Source: Rhipicephalus microplus
Taxonomy: Eukaryota > Arthropoda > Arachnida > Ixodida > Ixodidae
NCBI RefSeq assembly: GCF_043290135.1
Contig: NC_134703.1
Location: 114,174,505 to 114,238,504 of the forward strand
Length of the DNA stretch: 64,000 bases
Direction: 5' to 3'
The position numbers and the translations under genes are program-made. Below are positions 49,601 through 60,904 of the stretch, in pieces; within the stretch, counting starts at the first letter, position 1, and every line of letters begins with the position of its first letter. Under the pieces are notes generated by a model, which did no database searches, was not told the origin of the DNA, and saw only the letters and a program-made list of their open reading frames with translations.

Positions 49601-51890
49601 AACTCGCTGTAGACGACACGTGTCTTAACAGCCGTAACAAGCAGGAAGTCGATGAAGCGCAGCAAAGAGTAGCGACCATGTAGCACATATAGATTGTGAA
49701 TGTGAATGTGAAGATTCTACTGGGTGCCTCGGAAATACATACATGCTTCGCTCAAATATTGACGTCATCGACACTTTGGTGAACGGAAACCCTATGAAAG
49801 GGAATGGCTGGGTGGTCGTGCTAAGCGTTCCGTCAGTTTCTATAGCAATAGAGCTGCCATATTATTACTTCATTTTTACTTTTGCTTTGTTACGAGTGTA
49901 GTTGCTTCACAATTTGTATTATTTGTTTGTATTTTTTCTGTGCCTAGTATTATATAACGTCCAATTCCTGCGATAGCCCTGAATAGGGCTGCAGTATGTA
50001 TAAATAAATAAATAAATGAATAAATAAAATAAATATGTTTTTTTTTTCAATGTGCTCGCGTCGTAACTTGCTAGAATCATTCATACTCGCATATAACATG
50101 TGACAAACTCTTCGCGAAACATTTTTACCTTCAAAAAGAATGACAAAATACCGCACAAAAGGTGCACATCAGAGTGATTTTGTATAAGCGGTCCTGGCGT
50201 GCAACATTAACCAAGACAGCCATTTGAAGGTTTGTCGTCAGCACCTTCAAAGCCTTCTGAAATTAGTCCATTGATAACGCACACCGCATTTCTAAGCACG
50301 GGATTTTAGTTGAGCTTGATGGTATACAATCGAACACAGGTTTGAACTGGTAGAAGATAGGAAGTGAAAAGCAACAGTCACGCGTGCCCTGACGAGTGAA
50401 GGTCCTCATGTCAAAACGCTGCCAAACTGAAAACGCCGCGGTGAATAGCCGATTCATCATGAAAGCAATGTTAATTTTTTAACGTAGTTCATCCCAAGTT
50501 CGATAATATATACTGCTATTAGGAGTCTAGAAGGACCCCAGGAAGTTTGATCTCCTTGGGCAAAACTGACTAACAATGGATCATTTTTCCAAATTTTCAG
50601 GCAAATGACTTCAATGAACCACAGTAGTACTGAAGTTTGTACGTCACAATGGCACATCGAACGCTCGTCCAGCACCAATCAAACGCGCACTGTGTAAACT
50701 GGAGTTAGCGTAACTGTTGTGTTGTGCTGTTCCGTTTAGTTTCGTTTTCAGTTTCGGTTTTTTGTTTCCATTGTCATGCGGCGCCTCGTGCAGCAGTGAC
50801 ATGTATCATATGTATAATCATATGTATATATGTGTAAATAAATGAGTGCGTGATGAGCCCGTTGTTCGAGGCGGACGTTTTTCTTTCCGCGCCCAAGTCG
50901 TGGGTGGCTGCCGCCGGCAACGGCGGTGCTTCGTTGTTCTCCTTCGTCGGCGTCGCGGCCAGCTCAGCCCCGACACAACAGAAACAGCCCTGACAACTCG
51001 TGTTTGTTACCAGAATGGCCTTGAGTGGTTGATGTAATATATAGCATGGCTTTCTTACAGGTATACAGTCGCGCAATTTATTCGCACAAGAAAACCTTCA
51101 CGAGGCACGCATTTCTGCAGGTATAAACGTCAGGAGCATGGGCCACGAAATTCACACGACGTGCGTGTTGCGTGGGCCAAAGTGGACTAGCAGACTTCTC
51201 TGACGAAGACTAGGTCGACTTGCCGAGACGTCGGGTCCGGCGACCTTCCCTGTTCTGCGGTAATCCACCATGCTAGGGTAAAGAAACGCGTCGTCACATC
51301 GACGTATTTACCTTTGTCTCCTGATAAAGTGTATTCATTTCGTAAATGTTGACGGTGTGAAAGTTAGTTCCTTCATTTGCCGCTCGTGCAAGCCATAGTT
51401 TGAAATGAAGCTTCCAGGTCATTTTATCTACGATACATGCTTTGAGCTTCGTAACAATGCCTTTAAAAAGATACTAAGGTCAAATAACAATTTACGCCAG
51501 AGTGAAAGCTCAATGTATGACGACGTCTAAAAATGACAATATTATCAACAGGGGTACCGAGAAACTAAGGTAAATGCACGAGAACACATGCGCTAAGCGT
51601 AGGGCATTTGCAAAATGATCCCGACGACTTGAGAGTTACCACCTACAATTAATCGCTTGTAATCTAAATAGATGCACTATAAATGCAGCTCAGAGCTACT
51701 CACACCATGAGCGATCGAAGAACTCAGCAGCCCCATCTCGCAGGGACCTGGCTCCCTCGGCGATGGTGTCCAGCAGTCCTCTTTTTTGCACGCTATGCCT
51801 CGCTGTCTCGCCGCCATCTTGGGCTGCGCACGACGCCAGCGCCACTGCGGACGCCAGGATAACCAGGAGCAGCAAGGTGCGACTGTCCAT
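45973..51890 (-). CDS. Secreted mucin-like protein with amphipathic N-terminal segment (3 exons)
   Basis: Joined minus-strand exons 51890-51704, 49106-49048 and 46644-45973 encode 305 aa; the phases (1, 0) fit exactly and all splice sites are GT/AG (donors gtgagt). The start is the ATG at 51888-51890. Seen: a signal peptide of about 21 residues (MDSRTLLLLVILASAVALAS), a short spacer ending QKR (35-37), and an amphipathic stretch starting GLLDTIAEGARSL that continues across exon 2 (KAAFRDFMNWL) to about residue 82. The tail of about 220 residues is dominated by Thr/Ser/Pro/Glu with many TTT/TTR clusters. Inferred: a secreted, heavily O-glycosylated protein, possibly salivary or cuticular, with a KR site that might release the front segment. 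No known family is recognised; generic tick mucins share only composition. Confidence 0.75.
46823..47075 (+). mobile_element. Ruka-type SINE with internal duplication
   Basis: 253 bp, full length, with a perfect 15-bp duplication AACACCAGTTAGTGA at 46808-46822 and 47076-47090. AACCCCAGGTAGTCG is repeated in tandem as AACCCCAGGTGGTCG, explaining the extra length. It lies about 180 bp upstream of the acceptor of exon 3 of the mucin-like gene, antisense to it. Confidence 0.9.
47116..47243 (-). mobile_element. 5'-truncated Ruka-type SINE
   Basis: Only the 3' half is present (from GTGCACGTTAAAG to the AATC-type tail). It is flanked by GTGGAACACTA at 47105-47115 and 47244-47254. It is in the same intron as the preceding SINE, in the opposite orientation. 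Confidence 0.8.
47255..49047. other. Rest of intron 2 of the mucin-like gene
   Basis: No exon or intact element recognised; diffuse repeat-like DNA. Confidence 0.4.
49048..49106 (-). CDS. Exon 2 (59 nt)
   Basis: Acceptor ttcgcag, donor gtgagt. It contributes GIKAAFRDFMNWLRGAPST after a split Ser codon. Small, but fixed by phase on both sides. Confidence 0.72.
49107..51703. other. Intron 1 of the mucin-like gene
   Basis: The only identifiable item is a LINE 3' end at about 49940-50036 on the plus strand. It has GATAGCCCTGAATAGGGCTG followed by an AAAT-repeat tail, as in CR1/Jockey-like 3' termini. The rest is featureless. Confidence 0.4.
49940..50036 (+). mobile_element. LINE 3'-end fragment with (AAAT)n tail
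   Basis: A short hairpin-forming end (AGCCCTGAATAGGGCT) is directly followed by ATAAATAAATAAATAAAT. This looks like a severely 5'-truncated non-LTR insertion. Confidence 0.45.
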
Positions 51891-51897
51891 CTTGTTG
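51704..51897 (-). CDS. Exon 1 (signal peptide and amphipathic start)
   Basis: Coding from 51890 to 51704; an acceptor (ttcaccctgcag) at 51898 suggests a separate upstream 5' UTR exon. The donor gtgagt is at 51703. It ends FFDRSW plus one base. Confidence 0.75.
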
Positions 51898-53532
51898 CTG
51901 CAGGGTGAACAAAATAGATTCTCATGAAAAATGCCAATTCACTTCAGGTCACCCCCAAATGTCCTCAAATTTTTTTCTTTCATTCGCTCGACAAAAGAAA
52001 CAAAAACAACGCTGATTACTATAGCAGATTACGTGCCTTTATTGAACTTTACTGCTAGTCCGCCGCGCCATTGTTGAGTGGCCAGATGTCACAGATGTCA
52101 AACTGTCCTCCCGTATTTGTGCCACTTTGGTGCTCGAAACGTTTCGTAAGGTCGCTGCATTTGAAGGGGACACTACAGAGAAACAATGAGTTGTTTCAGA
52201 TTGATAAACTGCACTCTCAGAGCTCTAATGTCATAAGCCTCACTGTATTGAGTTCATTACTAGTGGATAAAGTCAAGATTGAAGTATCATTTTTAAATAA
52301 CGCGCCATCATCTTCGCGCGTGACGTAAGAAATTTCACTACGCATTTTTCGTACTTTCGCAACATTGGCTCGATGAAATTTTGTGAAACTTTGTGTTCCA
52401 CCTATGGCACCTGTCGATGACATTGTATTCCAACTTTATTGATTAGAAGGTACGTAGAACCCGGTAGACACCTTCAAAATTTATGGTGTCTCGTGCGGAA
52501 CCTCGAGGTGGCGTCTCCACTCGCAGTTTCTTTTCGCGCGTTTTCTCGCTTACCTAGGGTCGTGTTGCAGCAAGAGTGGTGTTTTCAGAATTAAACAATA
52601 CGCGAAAAAGCGTTTTAGTCTGTAGTGTACCTTAATATTGCTTCCTCATGCGACAGCTGCTGACATTCTCTTAAGACTAATAGACGAGGCGGATGGAACA
52701 ACGTACATGCGTCACGAGGAAACATTTTAGCAATTACTCCTCACGCCATCTGGCCTACTTTACCACAGTACATCAAGAAAGTGATCGTCGAGATGTATTC
52801 CTGAAGACTGCGTATCAATCAGCAAGCCCCTTTTTGCAAAGTCAGGGGTGTACTTTTTTGTGGAAAAGCGTTGCTCAGGTTCTGACCAGAACGCGCTCAG
52901 AACACAGTTTGTCACAACACGATATTGGTACGAATATATCGTCACAAATGAGTATAAACGTTAAGAAAGCAACCTCTGAACGTCACCAACTTATATTTAC
53001 TAAAATTCAGACTACACAGTGAGATACAACGTTTTACAGCTTCTGCCTGTATTTGAGTTACGGTGGTGTATATTGCTGAATCACTCAACAAGCGGTGACA
53101 AGAGAAATGCCGAAAGTCCACGGCCACATGTCCAAGATCCATAATTTCATGCAGCAGGTTCAGAGTGCTATTATATCGTCACCAGCTGTCCTGCGTTTCT
53201 TGCGCATTTCCTGGCTTTCTGATAATCCTCACGATACATCAGCACGTCCGTATGTTGCCGCCGCGAGAGGGCAAGTTTGCTAACACCAATAAACTGCACG
53301 AAATCGCGACATGTGGCTATAGTTGGTTTGTGATAACATGGGTACACGATTCGCTGGCGATATATGACGGGACAAGCGGATATTTCTGAAGCCATATTTC
53401 CTAAGCGGCGCAGGTCTTCCCTTCGTGTCGTGTTGTCTGTACGATCAAACTCTTAAAGATGGCCACGGTTAACGATCGCTGAGACGTAAAGTTAGGGAGT
53501 TTCTGCGTGCGATCACCTTTCAGCCCGGGTAA

Positions 53533-53607
<75 letters not shown>

Positions 53608-56335
53608 ACGCAGCACGAAAAATCGAAATGTTCATGCTGCTCGGAATGGAGACGTGTATGTTTAAACTGTGGTACGTTATTTCGCAGTTCACAAAATGTG
53701 AATGTACCAACAAGTTCTCGCGCCACGCGGACTTGCACAAACCTCGACGTGGAGAGAAATAAAGTGCGTCAGCGCGCGTACAGAACGAAACAACGTGCTA
53801 AATAATAAATATATTTAACATTTTTCCCTTCTGTCACCGAATAATTTGCTTACGCAAGAAATGTTTTAAAACGAAAGGTAGCTCACATGTGCACTAGTAA
53901 GATTTTCAATTCTAATGCTTTTTTTTCCTTGGATCCTCCCTCATTTGGTCATTCTATCGGGTATCTTTCTATCCCCCTTCCTCAATTCCTCAGTGCAGGG
54001 TAGCCAACCGGAGGGTTCTTTGGCTAACCTCCTTGCCTTCTTGTTTTCTTCCTTCCTGAAGCGGAGACTTGTTTCGCCGTGGGACAGCTCTAACACCTTC
54101 CGAGTGATTTTTAAAATTAAATTGATGATACGCAATTTTTACTTACACGTTACCATGCTTTTGTTTGTGTAGTAACTGCGGTTCAAGTTTCTTTCAGGCA
54201 AGAAAGAACAAGGTACAATTTGCCTAGAGGACTAGCGAAAGGCGATCAAAGCCTGACAAGGCGCCCGCCTCCTGTGAACTGATCAGCCCACGAGAGTGAC
54301 ACAAGGTTCAGCGTTATAACTAACAACGCTATACATGAGTAAGAACATGAGCCCGAATAAAAGTTACTACATTCAAGTCACATCTGCATAAGAAAACCAA
54401 TCAGATGACCGAACTGATCCAGACAATGACATCAAAAGGTTACGTGTGCATTCATTCAATTCCCACGAAGGTTAGAGAACAGAACTGCATGTGAATGTGA
54501 TCTGCATGTCTAACAGGCGACGTAAAGTTGCAAGAACTCCAGAAACAAATACTTTACGGAGCACGAAACTGTGATGATGATAAGGTTTTTGAGATCGTAA
54601 TTGTGACTATTTTTTGTTTAGGAATGCAATATGGGCTGATATCCTCGATGACACAGCAGCTACAAAAAGGATGTTATTTCAGAAAATGTGGCAAAAGACA
54701 CATTAGTTTTCTGTATCATATCCTGTATTTTTCTTTTCAATTAGTCGGATGTATTTACTGTATCTCAAAGCGAATGACACCTAATTTTACCCGTTCTGGG
54801 GTCCTCCTTGTATAGGTGTGAGCCGTTTGCGCTAAGAAACCAAACAAATGAATAACGCGAGTCAGTTAGACGTATACGCTCGTCTGACTGATACTTAGAA
54901 AGCACTTAAGCAGTGGAAAGGAAGTATACATTTCACACCGATGAAAGCGATCCTTTCAAGGCCTGGCGTATACCGGTGCTTGCTCATAGAGAAGCGTTGA
55001 AGTGCGCGGAATTACCGTCTTCGAAAATTGAGGCCAGATAATAGCAAGCTTGCTTTAACGACGTTTTGACGAAAGTGCATGGCGAAACGCTGGAAAGCTA
55101 GCTTCATGTGCGTGCTGATTCATCCTTGGTGAAGCTAACTTGCTGCATTTCATTTAATCTCTCTTTTGTTCTTGCTTCCTAGCTCTCACATGAAACCAAG
55201 ATACAGTTGAAGCCGAAGAAAGCTTACAGGATAGGATATGTTCCACAGTAGAAATAAATGAAAACAGTGGGAAGAACCAAGATAAAAGTCGACGCAAATG
55301 CATTTTTGGACCCTGCTATGCATGCCAAGTGGACCCTGCTATGCCTTTTTGTGCGTCTATTTGTATGTTTTCATGCATATGCTTAAATCGTACAAACTGT
55401 GAAACTTAAAAGGTTGGGCCCTCCCACTTTTCTAGGCCAACACAACAAATTTCCAAGCACTGAAAGTGATCAAATATACAGAACCTTTTTCAAAAGTTTC
55501 ATAACCGCTCTGCCAGATACGCATTATACGAAATATACGGTGGCCCGAAGAAAACTGCGCATTCTGTAGCGTAATGCCTTTGGGACAGCCTGCATTTTGT
55601 GGTGCCGTTATAGCTGAGGCATAAATCTATATGCGGTGTCATATACTGCCCTGAGCCATCTTTTTCTCGGCTCCTCCTTCGCGCTGAGCTTGAGTCGAAG
55701 AGAGAGCCTTAGAGGCGCCGGCCTTTTATGTATACATCACACAGCAGCAGTGCGGTAATCGTCAATCCGCTTCCGTGCAGCATTTATGCCCTATTTTGCC
55801 GGACGGAGAGATTTACCCCATATTCCACGGCACATTTTCATATACTGTATATGCGCCATGGCTGAGAATCGGTTCCCACACTCTGAAGCTCATAAGTGTT
55901 TTTCCCACGCATAATCACTCGCTCGCGGCACCTTGCGCGGATGATCAGTGCAACGGTCCAGACGTGAGGCGCGGTGAATGATGAGCAGCAGCATAGTCGA
56001 GCGACTCACAATCGATCGCGTCCCTGTAGGAAGGCTGTATACATACACTGAGAGCACACTGTACATATACAAAGCTGGCGTATTCATCGGCGACCACTGG
56101 AGCTTCTCCGCTCGCACAAGGTAAACACATTACGAAGGCGCCACGACCGAGAAACAAATGAAATCATGAGAGAAAGTGTGAGGTCAAAATAGCAAGTAGA
56201 CAAATGACCACGTCTTGTCTCGGAAGAAAAGACTGACGTATCCAGGCGTGCACGGGCGCAGCTTTTTAGCTATAGGAATACGTATACTCGCGTATTCACA
56301 AACACTCGTCGACTCGACTTTCACCCTTCACTTGA
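51898..56335. other. Intergenic, upstream of the mucin-like gene
   Basis: It should contain the promoter and 5' UTR exon of the mucin-like gene, but neither could be pinned down. The (TAAA)n array at 53531-53608 is the only clear structure. No recognisable coding sequence. Confidence 0.35.
53531..53608. repeat. (TAAA)n microsatellite
   Basis: About 19 uninterrupted tetranucleotide units (78 bp). Confidence 0.97.
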
Positions 56336-56353
56336 TGGATGGATGGATGGATG
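56336..56353 (-). repeat. (ATCC)n 3' tail of the LINE
   Basis: Four to five ATCC units at the element's 3' terminus, in place of a poly(A) tail. Confidence 0.7.
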
Positions 56354-56554
56354 CTATGAGCGTCCCCTTTATAACGGGGTGGTGACAAGTATGCCACCAG
56401 GCTCGAAAAAAAAAAAAAACTTTTTTCCCTTTTTTTTTATGTTGGCCTAATGCCTCTACTTCGATAAATTCTATCTTAATGGAAAAAAGGTAAATTTTCA
56501 GCTTAAGTTCTCTGCCTTTTACGGCACACTGTCCATATTTTATTTTTCCAATAT

Positions 56555-59500
56555 TTATTTTTGTCCTTTCTGTCTAATTTTCTGCCACCAATACTCTAAC
56601 CGTCTCTTACTTATTTCAATCGCGGGTGTGTTCAGCTTTCCATTGTTGTCCCTAAAACCCAAGGCTTCCTGTAGGCTCGTGCCCAAACGTACACCTGGGT
56701 GGATATCTCCACATTCAATCAGAACATGCTCCGCCGTTTCCTTATCTTTCCCGCAGCATGTGCATTGTTCTTCTTCTTTACTGAATCTTGCTTTATAACT
56801 ACGCGTTCTAAGGCAACCCGATCTCGCTTCAAACAGTAAAGCGCTTCCCCTTGAATTATCGTGAAATGCCTCCCTCCTTATTTCATTTTTGCCCTTTCGG
56901 TAGTTACTCAAAGCCGGTTTTTTCTCCATAGCTGCCATCCAGTAAATCCTCTCCGCCTCCCTGACTTTTCCCTTAACGCTCTTTGTTGACAAATGGCTTA
57001 CAATACCAGCCGTATATTTACTAGTGAGTCTTCTAGTTCTTTTTCTCCACTGTGTGTCCACGCTCTTCCTATACAAATAACGGAACACCTTCTCTGCCCA
57101 TCTACTCTCCTTCATATTTCTTAGCCTTTCTTCGAACCTTATTTTGCTCTGCGCTTCCCTCGCCTCAAAACCTGCCCACCCCATATCGCCCTTTACAGCC
57201 TCGTTTGTCGTCTTCCCGTAAGCACCCAACGCGAGGCGTCCCACAGTCCTTTGATTTACATCCATTCCCGATTGCACCTCTGCCCTCATGCACACCACTG
57301 AGTTCCCAAAAGTAAGCCCTGGAACCATTACACCCTTCCACAGACCTCGAAGCACCTCATACCTATTGTATCCCCACAACGCTCTGTGCTTCATTATTGC
57401 CGCATTCCTCTTTCCTTTTGCTGCCGAGGCTTTTTCCTGTACCTCCATGTATCTATCACTCTCATTTACCCATACTCCAAGGTACTTGTATTCACTTACC
57501 CTCGGTATTTCTTGGCCTTGTATGGACACCGTCTGATCACAGGGATCATTGAATACCATCAATCCACACTTCGTTACACTGAATCCTAGTCCAAGAGCTT
57601 CACCTTCCCTTCCGCATATATTCGCCAGCTGCTGTATATCATCTCGACTGTCCGCAAATAAGACGATATCGTCCGCATAAAATAAACCTGGAAGCTTCTG
57701 CTCAATCATCATGCCGCCCTGTTTGTGTGACAGATTAAAACCAATGTTGCTACCTTCTAGCGCTTTTTCCATGCTCACCATGTACAGCATGAATAACAGC
57801 GGGGACAAAGGACATCCCTGTCTCAGACCCCTGCTAACCTCAACGTTCTCTTTGCTACGCATTCCTTCCCACTCTATGCAAACTGTATTTTCTCGGTATA
57901 TCTCCCTCAAAAGCTGTATACAGTCGTCGCCCATGCCCATTCCTGTCAATATATCCCACAAAATTTCCTGATTAACGTTGTCGTATGCCCCAGTGATGTC
58001 TAGAAAAGCTACGTACAAGGGCCTATTCTCTATTTTAGATATTTCTATACACTGAGTGAGAACAAACAGGTTATCGTCTAACCGCCTGTCGACTCGAAAT
58101 CCGTTCTGAAGTTCTCCCAAAATATCGTTATGTTCGGCCCATGTTTCTATTTTCATTTTTACTGCTTGCATCGCCAACCTGCATAGTACCGATGTAATGG
58201 TTAGTGGTCTATACGAGCGAATCTTGTCCTTTTCTCCCTTGCCTTTATAGATTAAGTTCATTCTACTTTGTCGCCAACTGTCCGGTATTTGTCCGTCCTT
58301 TAAGCTTTTTTCTACTGCTTTTAACAATGCTTCTTTAGTGTTATGTCCTAGTTCGTTAATGAGGCTAACGGGAATCCCATCTAAACCCGCGGCAGTGCGC
58401 TTTGGAATTTTTCCTTCGGCCTTTTTCCAGTTGAAATTATCAAGTACTAGCTCTTCCTCTGTTGCTTTCTCCGCCACACTTTTACTCACCGGGGAGATCC
58501 CCTGGACGCTCTTTTGAAACGAATCGGCTGTTACCTTTTGGATGTAACCTAGCGCTTCGTACCCTTCCAATTGATTTCCTCCTTCATCTAGAATATGTTG
58601 TTGCGTTGTGACAGACTTCCTACCTAGCGCCTTTACGTGGCTCCAAAAAATCCTAGGCGCGGCCTCCTTTTTTTCGTGTATCTCTGTCATCCAGCGTTCA
58701 CTTTCACCTTTAATTTTTGCCTCTACCAATTTCTGTACAAGGGATTTTTTCTCTAAATATATTTCCCATATTTTTTTTACTTCGTCCTGCGGCCGCTTCT
58801 CCTTTTTTGCCTTTCTATGCTCCCGTGATGCTTCGCGTCGCTTCTCGATCGCCTCCCGGATTTCCTTGTTCCACCAACTTTTTGGCTTCCTTTTTCCTTT
58901 CCAGCAAACAGTTTTCTTCTCTTTCCCTATCTCCTTCGTCATTAGATGTAACAGCTCACTATACTCCCAGTCCTTGCCTGGTATTTCGCCTACTTCTTCC
59001 TCGACTCTTGCGGCTATATTTATTATTTGTTTGTCATTTAAATACGAGCTGCCAGACTTTGATTCCATGCTCATATTTTCAGTTTCGTATCCCATTTGTA
59101 ATGTTATTCGTTTATGATCACTACCCAAGCTGTTAATGCCTTCCTCGTCTATCCTCATCTCTGTCAGTTTGTGGTAAATTCCTTCAGTCATGAGACAATA
59201 ATCAATACTTGATTGCTTGTTTCCGACTTCCCATGTGATCTGGCCGTCACATTTAGGCCCCGTGTTAACTATCTCCAGACTATGTTGCTCGCAAAGATCT
59301 AGTAATAACTTCCCATTGGTGTCTGAATATCCGTCAAGGTCATGTATGTGGGCATTCATGTCCCCTAGAAGTATGATTTCGGCCCCATTACCAAATTCCT
59401 TAATATCCGCACTCATGCAATCCACTATCTCCTGATTCTTTTCTCTGCAGTTATTCCCCGTCCACAAGTAGGCTACCCCTAGCCACGTTTCCTTTCCACC

Positions 59501-59833
59501 TACTGTGCCCAGAACCCAGAGGTGCTCTGAACACGTCTGTTTCACTCTAACCCATCTGGCTCCGCGGTGAATTAGCATTCCTACACCCCCACCTTTCCTT
59601 TCCGATATGGTCCTGTTACACCCTTCCCAAACATAATTTTTAATATGTGGTGGCTCTTCCAAGTCTCTAAGGTGTGTTTCTGTAACCGCATACACGCCTA
59701 TCTGTTCTTTGTTTAACTGCTCCTCAATCTCTAACCATTTGGCCTTCTTTCTGCCACCCTGCATGTTTATGTAGCTAATTGCAACACGCGCCTTTTTCCT
59801 TTTTCTTTTACCTTTTTTTTTGGTTTTTCGCAA
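56555..59833 (-). CDS. Retrotransposon ORF2: APE endonuclease and reverse transcriptase
   Basis: 1,092 codons without a break. The endonuclease (about 16-245) has N23, E52 (TETHL), GDMN at 157-160, IDY at 210-212 and SDH at 238-240, i.e. the full catalytic set. The RT (about 525-790) has SYRPLT, FLDITGAYD (D612), RQGCPLSP and the FYADD box (D721/D722). A CCHC-type motif lies at 1024-1041 (C1024, C1027, H1036, C1041). The ORF makes a nicked target and copies its RNA there. The first codon of the open frame is TTG, and the first in-frame ATG falls inside the endonuclease fold (residue 24), so translation probably depends on reinitiation or a non-AUG start after ORF1. There is no RNase H domain. 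Confidence 0.9.
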   Translation of the reverse strand: MRKTKKKGKRKRKKARVAISYINMQGGRKKAKWLEIEEQLNKEQIGVYAVTETHLRDLEEPPHIKNYVWEGCNRTISERKGGGVGMLIHRGARWVRVKQTCSEHLWVLGTVGGKETWLGVAYLWTGNNCREKNQEIVDCMSADIKEFGNGAEIILLGDMNAHIHDLDGYSDTNGKLLLDLCEQHSLEIVNTGPKCDGQITWEVGNKQSSIDYCLMTEGIYHKLTEMRIDEEGINSLGSDHKRITLQMGYETENMSMESKSGSSYLNDKQIINIAARVEEEVGEIPGKDWEYSELLHLMTKEIGKEKKTVCWKGKRKPKSWWNKEIREAIEKRREASREHRKAKKEKRPQDEVKKIWEIYLEKKSLVQKLVEAKIKGESERWMTEIHEKKEAAPRIFWSHVKALGRKSVTTQQHILDEGGNQLEGYEALGYIQKVTADSFQKSVQGISPVSKSVAEKATEEELVLDNFNWKKAEGKIPKRTAAGLDGIPVSLINELGHNTKEALLKAVEKSLKDGQIPDSWRQSRMNLIYKGKGEKDKIRSYRPLTITSVLCRLAMQAVKMKIETWAEHNDILGELQNGFRVDRRLDDNLFVLTQCIEISKIENRPLYVAFLDITGAYDNVNQEILWDILTGMGMGDDCIQLLREIYRENTVCIEWEGMRSKENVEVSRGLRQGCPLSPLLFMLYMVSMEKALEGSNIGFNLSHKQGGMMIEQKLPGLFYADDIVLFADSRDDIQQLANICGREGEALGLGFSVTKCGLMVFNDPCDQTVSIQGQEIPRVSEYKYLGVWVNESDRYMEVQEKASAAKGKRNAAIMKHRALWGYNRYEVLRGLWKGVMVPGLTFGNSVVCMRAEVQSGMDVNQRTVGRLALGAYGKTTNEAVKGDMGWAGFEAREAQSKIRFEERLRNMKESRWAEKVFRYLYRKSVDTQWRKRTRRLTSKYTAGIVSHLSTKSVKGKVREAERIYWMAAMEKKPALSNYRKGKNEIRREAFHDNSRGSALLFEARSGCLRTRSYKARFSKEEEQCTCCGKDKETAEHVLIECGDIHPGVRLGTSLQEALGFRDNNGKLNTPAIEISKRRLEYWWQKIRQKGQK

Positions 59834-59878
59834 TTCTACCTGTCAAAGCGTCCTCCTGGTTGTTTTCCCTGTTACGAG

Positions 59879-60904
59879 CTACCCCGGACTCCGAAGGGCC
59901 CGTGAGCCCCCCAAAAAAGCTACTGCGCGTCCTGCCAGTCGCCAGCCCACCTCGTGTCCAAGCCTCTTATCGAAATGAATCTTGTCTCTTTGGAATCCAC
60001 CCCACCTGTGCACTTCCCTGTTTAAATCCACTACCTCGAAACCCTTCTCTCGACTAATTCGCCATATCTCTTTGTTTGCGTCGACAACCGCTCTTTGCAG
60101 GTTGACGTTGCGTACTGGTACTTCCGGTACTGTGCATACTACAATTTGCACCTGGGGGGACACGGTGCGCATGTCATCCACCCCCTTCGCCAAGGTCGTC
60201 GCTAGTCCTGACGATTCTTTTTTCAGGACGTCATTTAACCCTCCCGCAATTACAACGAGGTTACGATTGTTAGCTTTAGCTGCGAGTTGTTCACCCGCTT
60301 GACTCATTACTGTCCCCAGCGTTTGTCCTGGGAACGTCCCTATCGCAACTCTCTTGTCGCCTTTCACCCTTTCTTTGATTGCCGCTGCGCATCGGACTAA
60401 ATTTGAGTCACCGGCGATGATGACCTGTTCAGACATTCCTTCTGAAACCTGCACCTGGCTGCTGACTAGGTGACTAGCGTGAGTCACGGCTGCTGGTTTG
60501 CTCCCTCCCTCCCTCAAAACTACTTCCCGGTAGCTGGGCCCTGTGGCCAATGTATCTGCCTTTGTCATGCCTGTTTCCTTCATCTCTCCCGCACGGGGGG
60601 TCGTCGCCATAATGCTTCCGCCGTCACCCGCGTCCTCGTTCCCCTTCACGACCTTCGATAGGCCCTTCTCGGCTGCCCGGAGCCTTTCTTCCATGGCTGA
60701 CATTTTCTCTCGCTCCTTCGCCAATGCATTCTCCAGCTCTGCGATTTTCTCCATGAGCCCACTCTGGACCGCCATCATATTTTTCATTTTCTCCGCGAAC
60801 TCGCACTGTCTACACTTGGCGTCATCTTCTGCTTTCTCCTCCGCACTAATTTCCACCTTCCACCCTACCCCGCACTCTGAACACTTTACGGTCTTTTTGA
60901 CCAT
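59879..60904 (-). CDS. Retrotransposon ORF1: CxxC / coiled-coil / SGNH-esterase protein
   Basis: 341 aa, starting at an ATG at 60902-60904. Residues 8-34 hold two CxxC pairs (C8, C11, C31, C34), likely a zinc-binding module. Residues 36-95 are a Glu/Lys/Met-rich coiled coil. Residues 160-335 resemble an SGNH hydrolase: GDSN at 165-168 (nucleophile S167), GGLND at 221-225 and DKIH at 307-310 (catalytic D307/H310). Esterase domains are known in ORF1 proteins of CR1-like LINEs, where the role is unclear but may aid RNP or membrane association. All catalytic residues are present and the frame is unbroken, suggesting recent activity. Confidence 0.85.
   Translation of the reverse strand: MVKKTVKCSECGVGWKVEISAEEKAEDDAKCRQCEFAEKMKNMMAVQSGLMEKIAELENALAKEREKMSAMEERLRAAEKGLSKVVKGNEDAGDGGSIMATTPRAGEMKETGMTKADTLATGPSYREVVLREGGSKPAAVTHASHLVSSQVQVSEGMSEQVIIAGDSNLVRCAAAIKERVKGDKRVAIGTFPGQTLGTVMSQAGEQLAAKANNRNLVVIAGGLNDVLKKESSGLATTLAKGVDDMRTVSPQVQIVVCTVPEVPVRNVNLQRAVVDANKEIWRISREKGFEVVDLNREVHRWGGFQRDKIHFDKRLGHEVGWRLAGRAVAFLGGSRALRSPG

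Noticed and set aside
58608..59136. Plus-strand ORFs of 139-169 aa
   Set aside because: Antisense shadows of the LINE ORF2.
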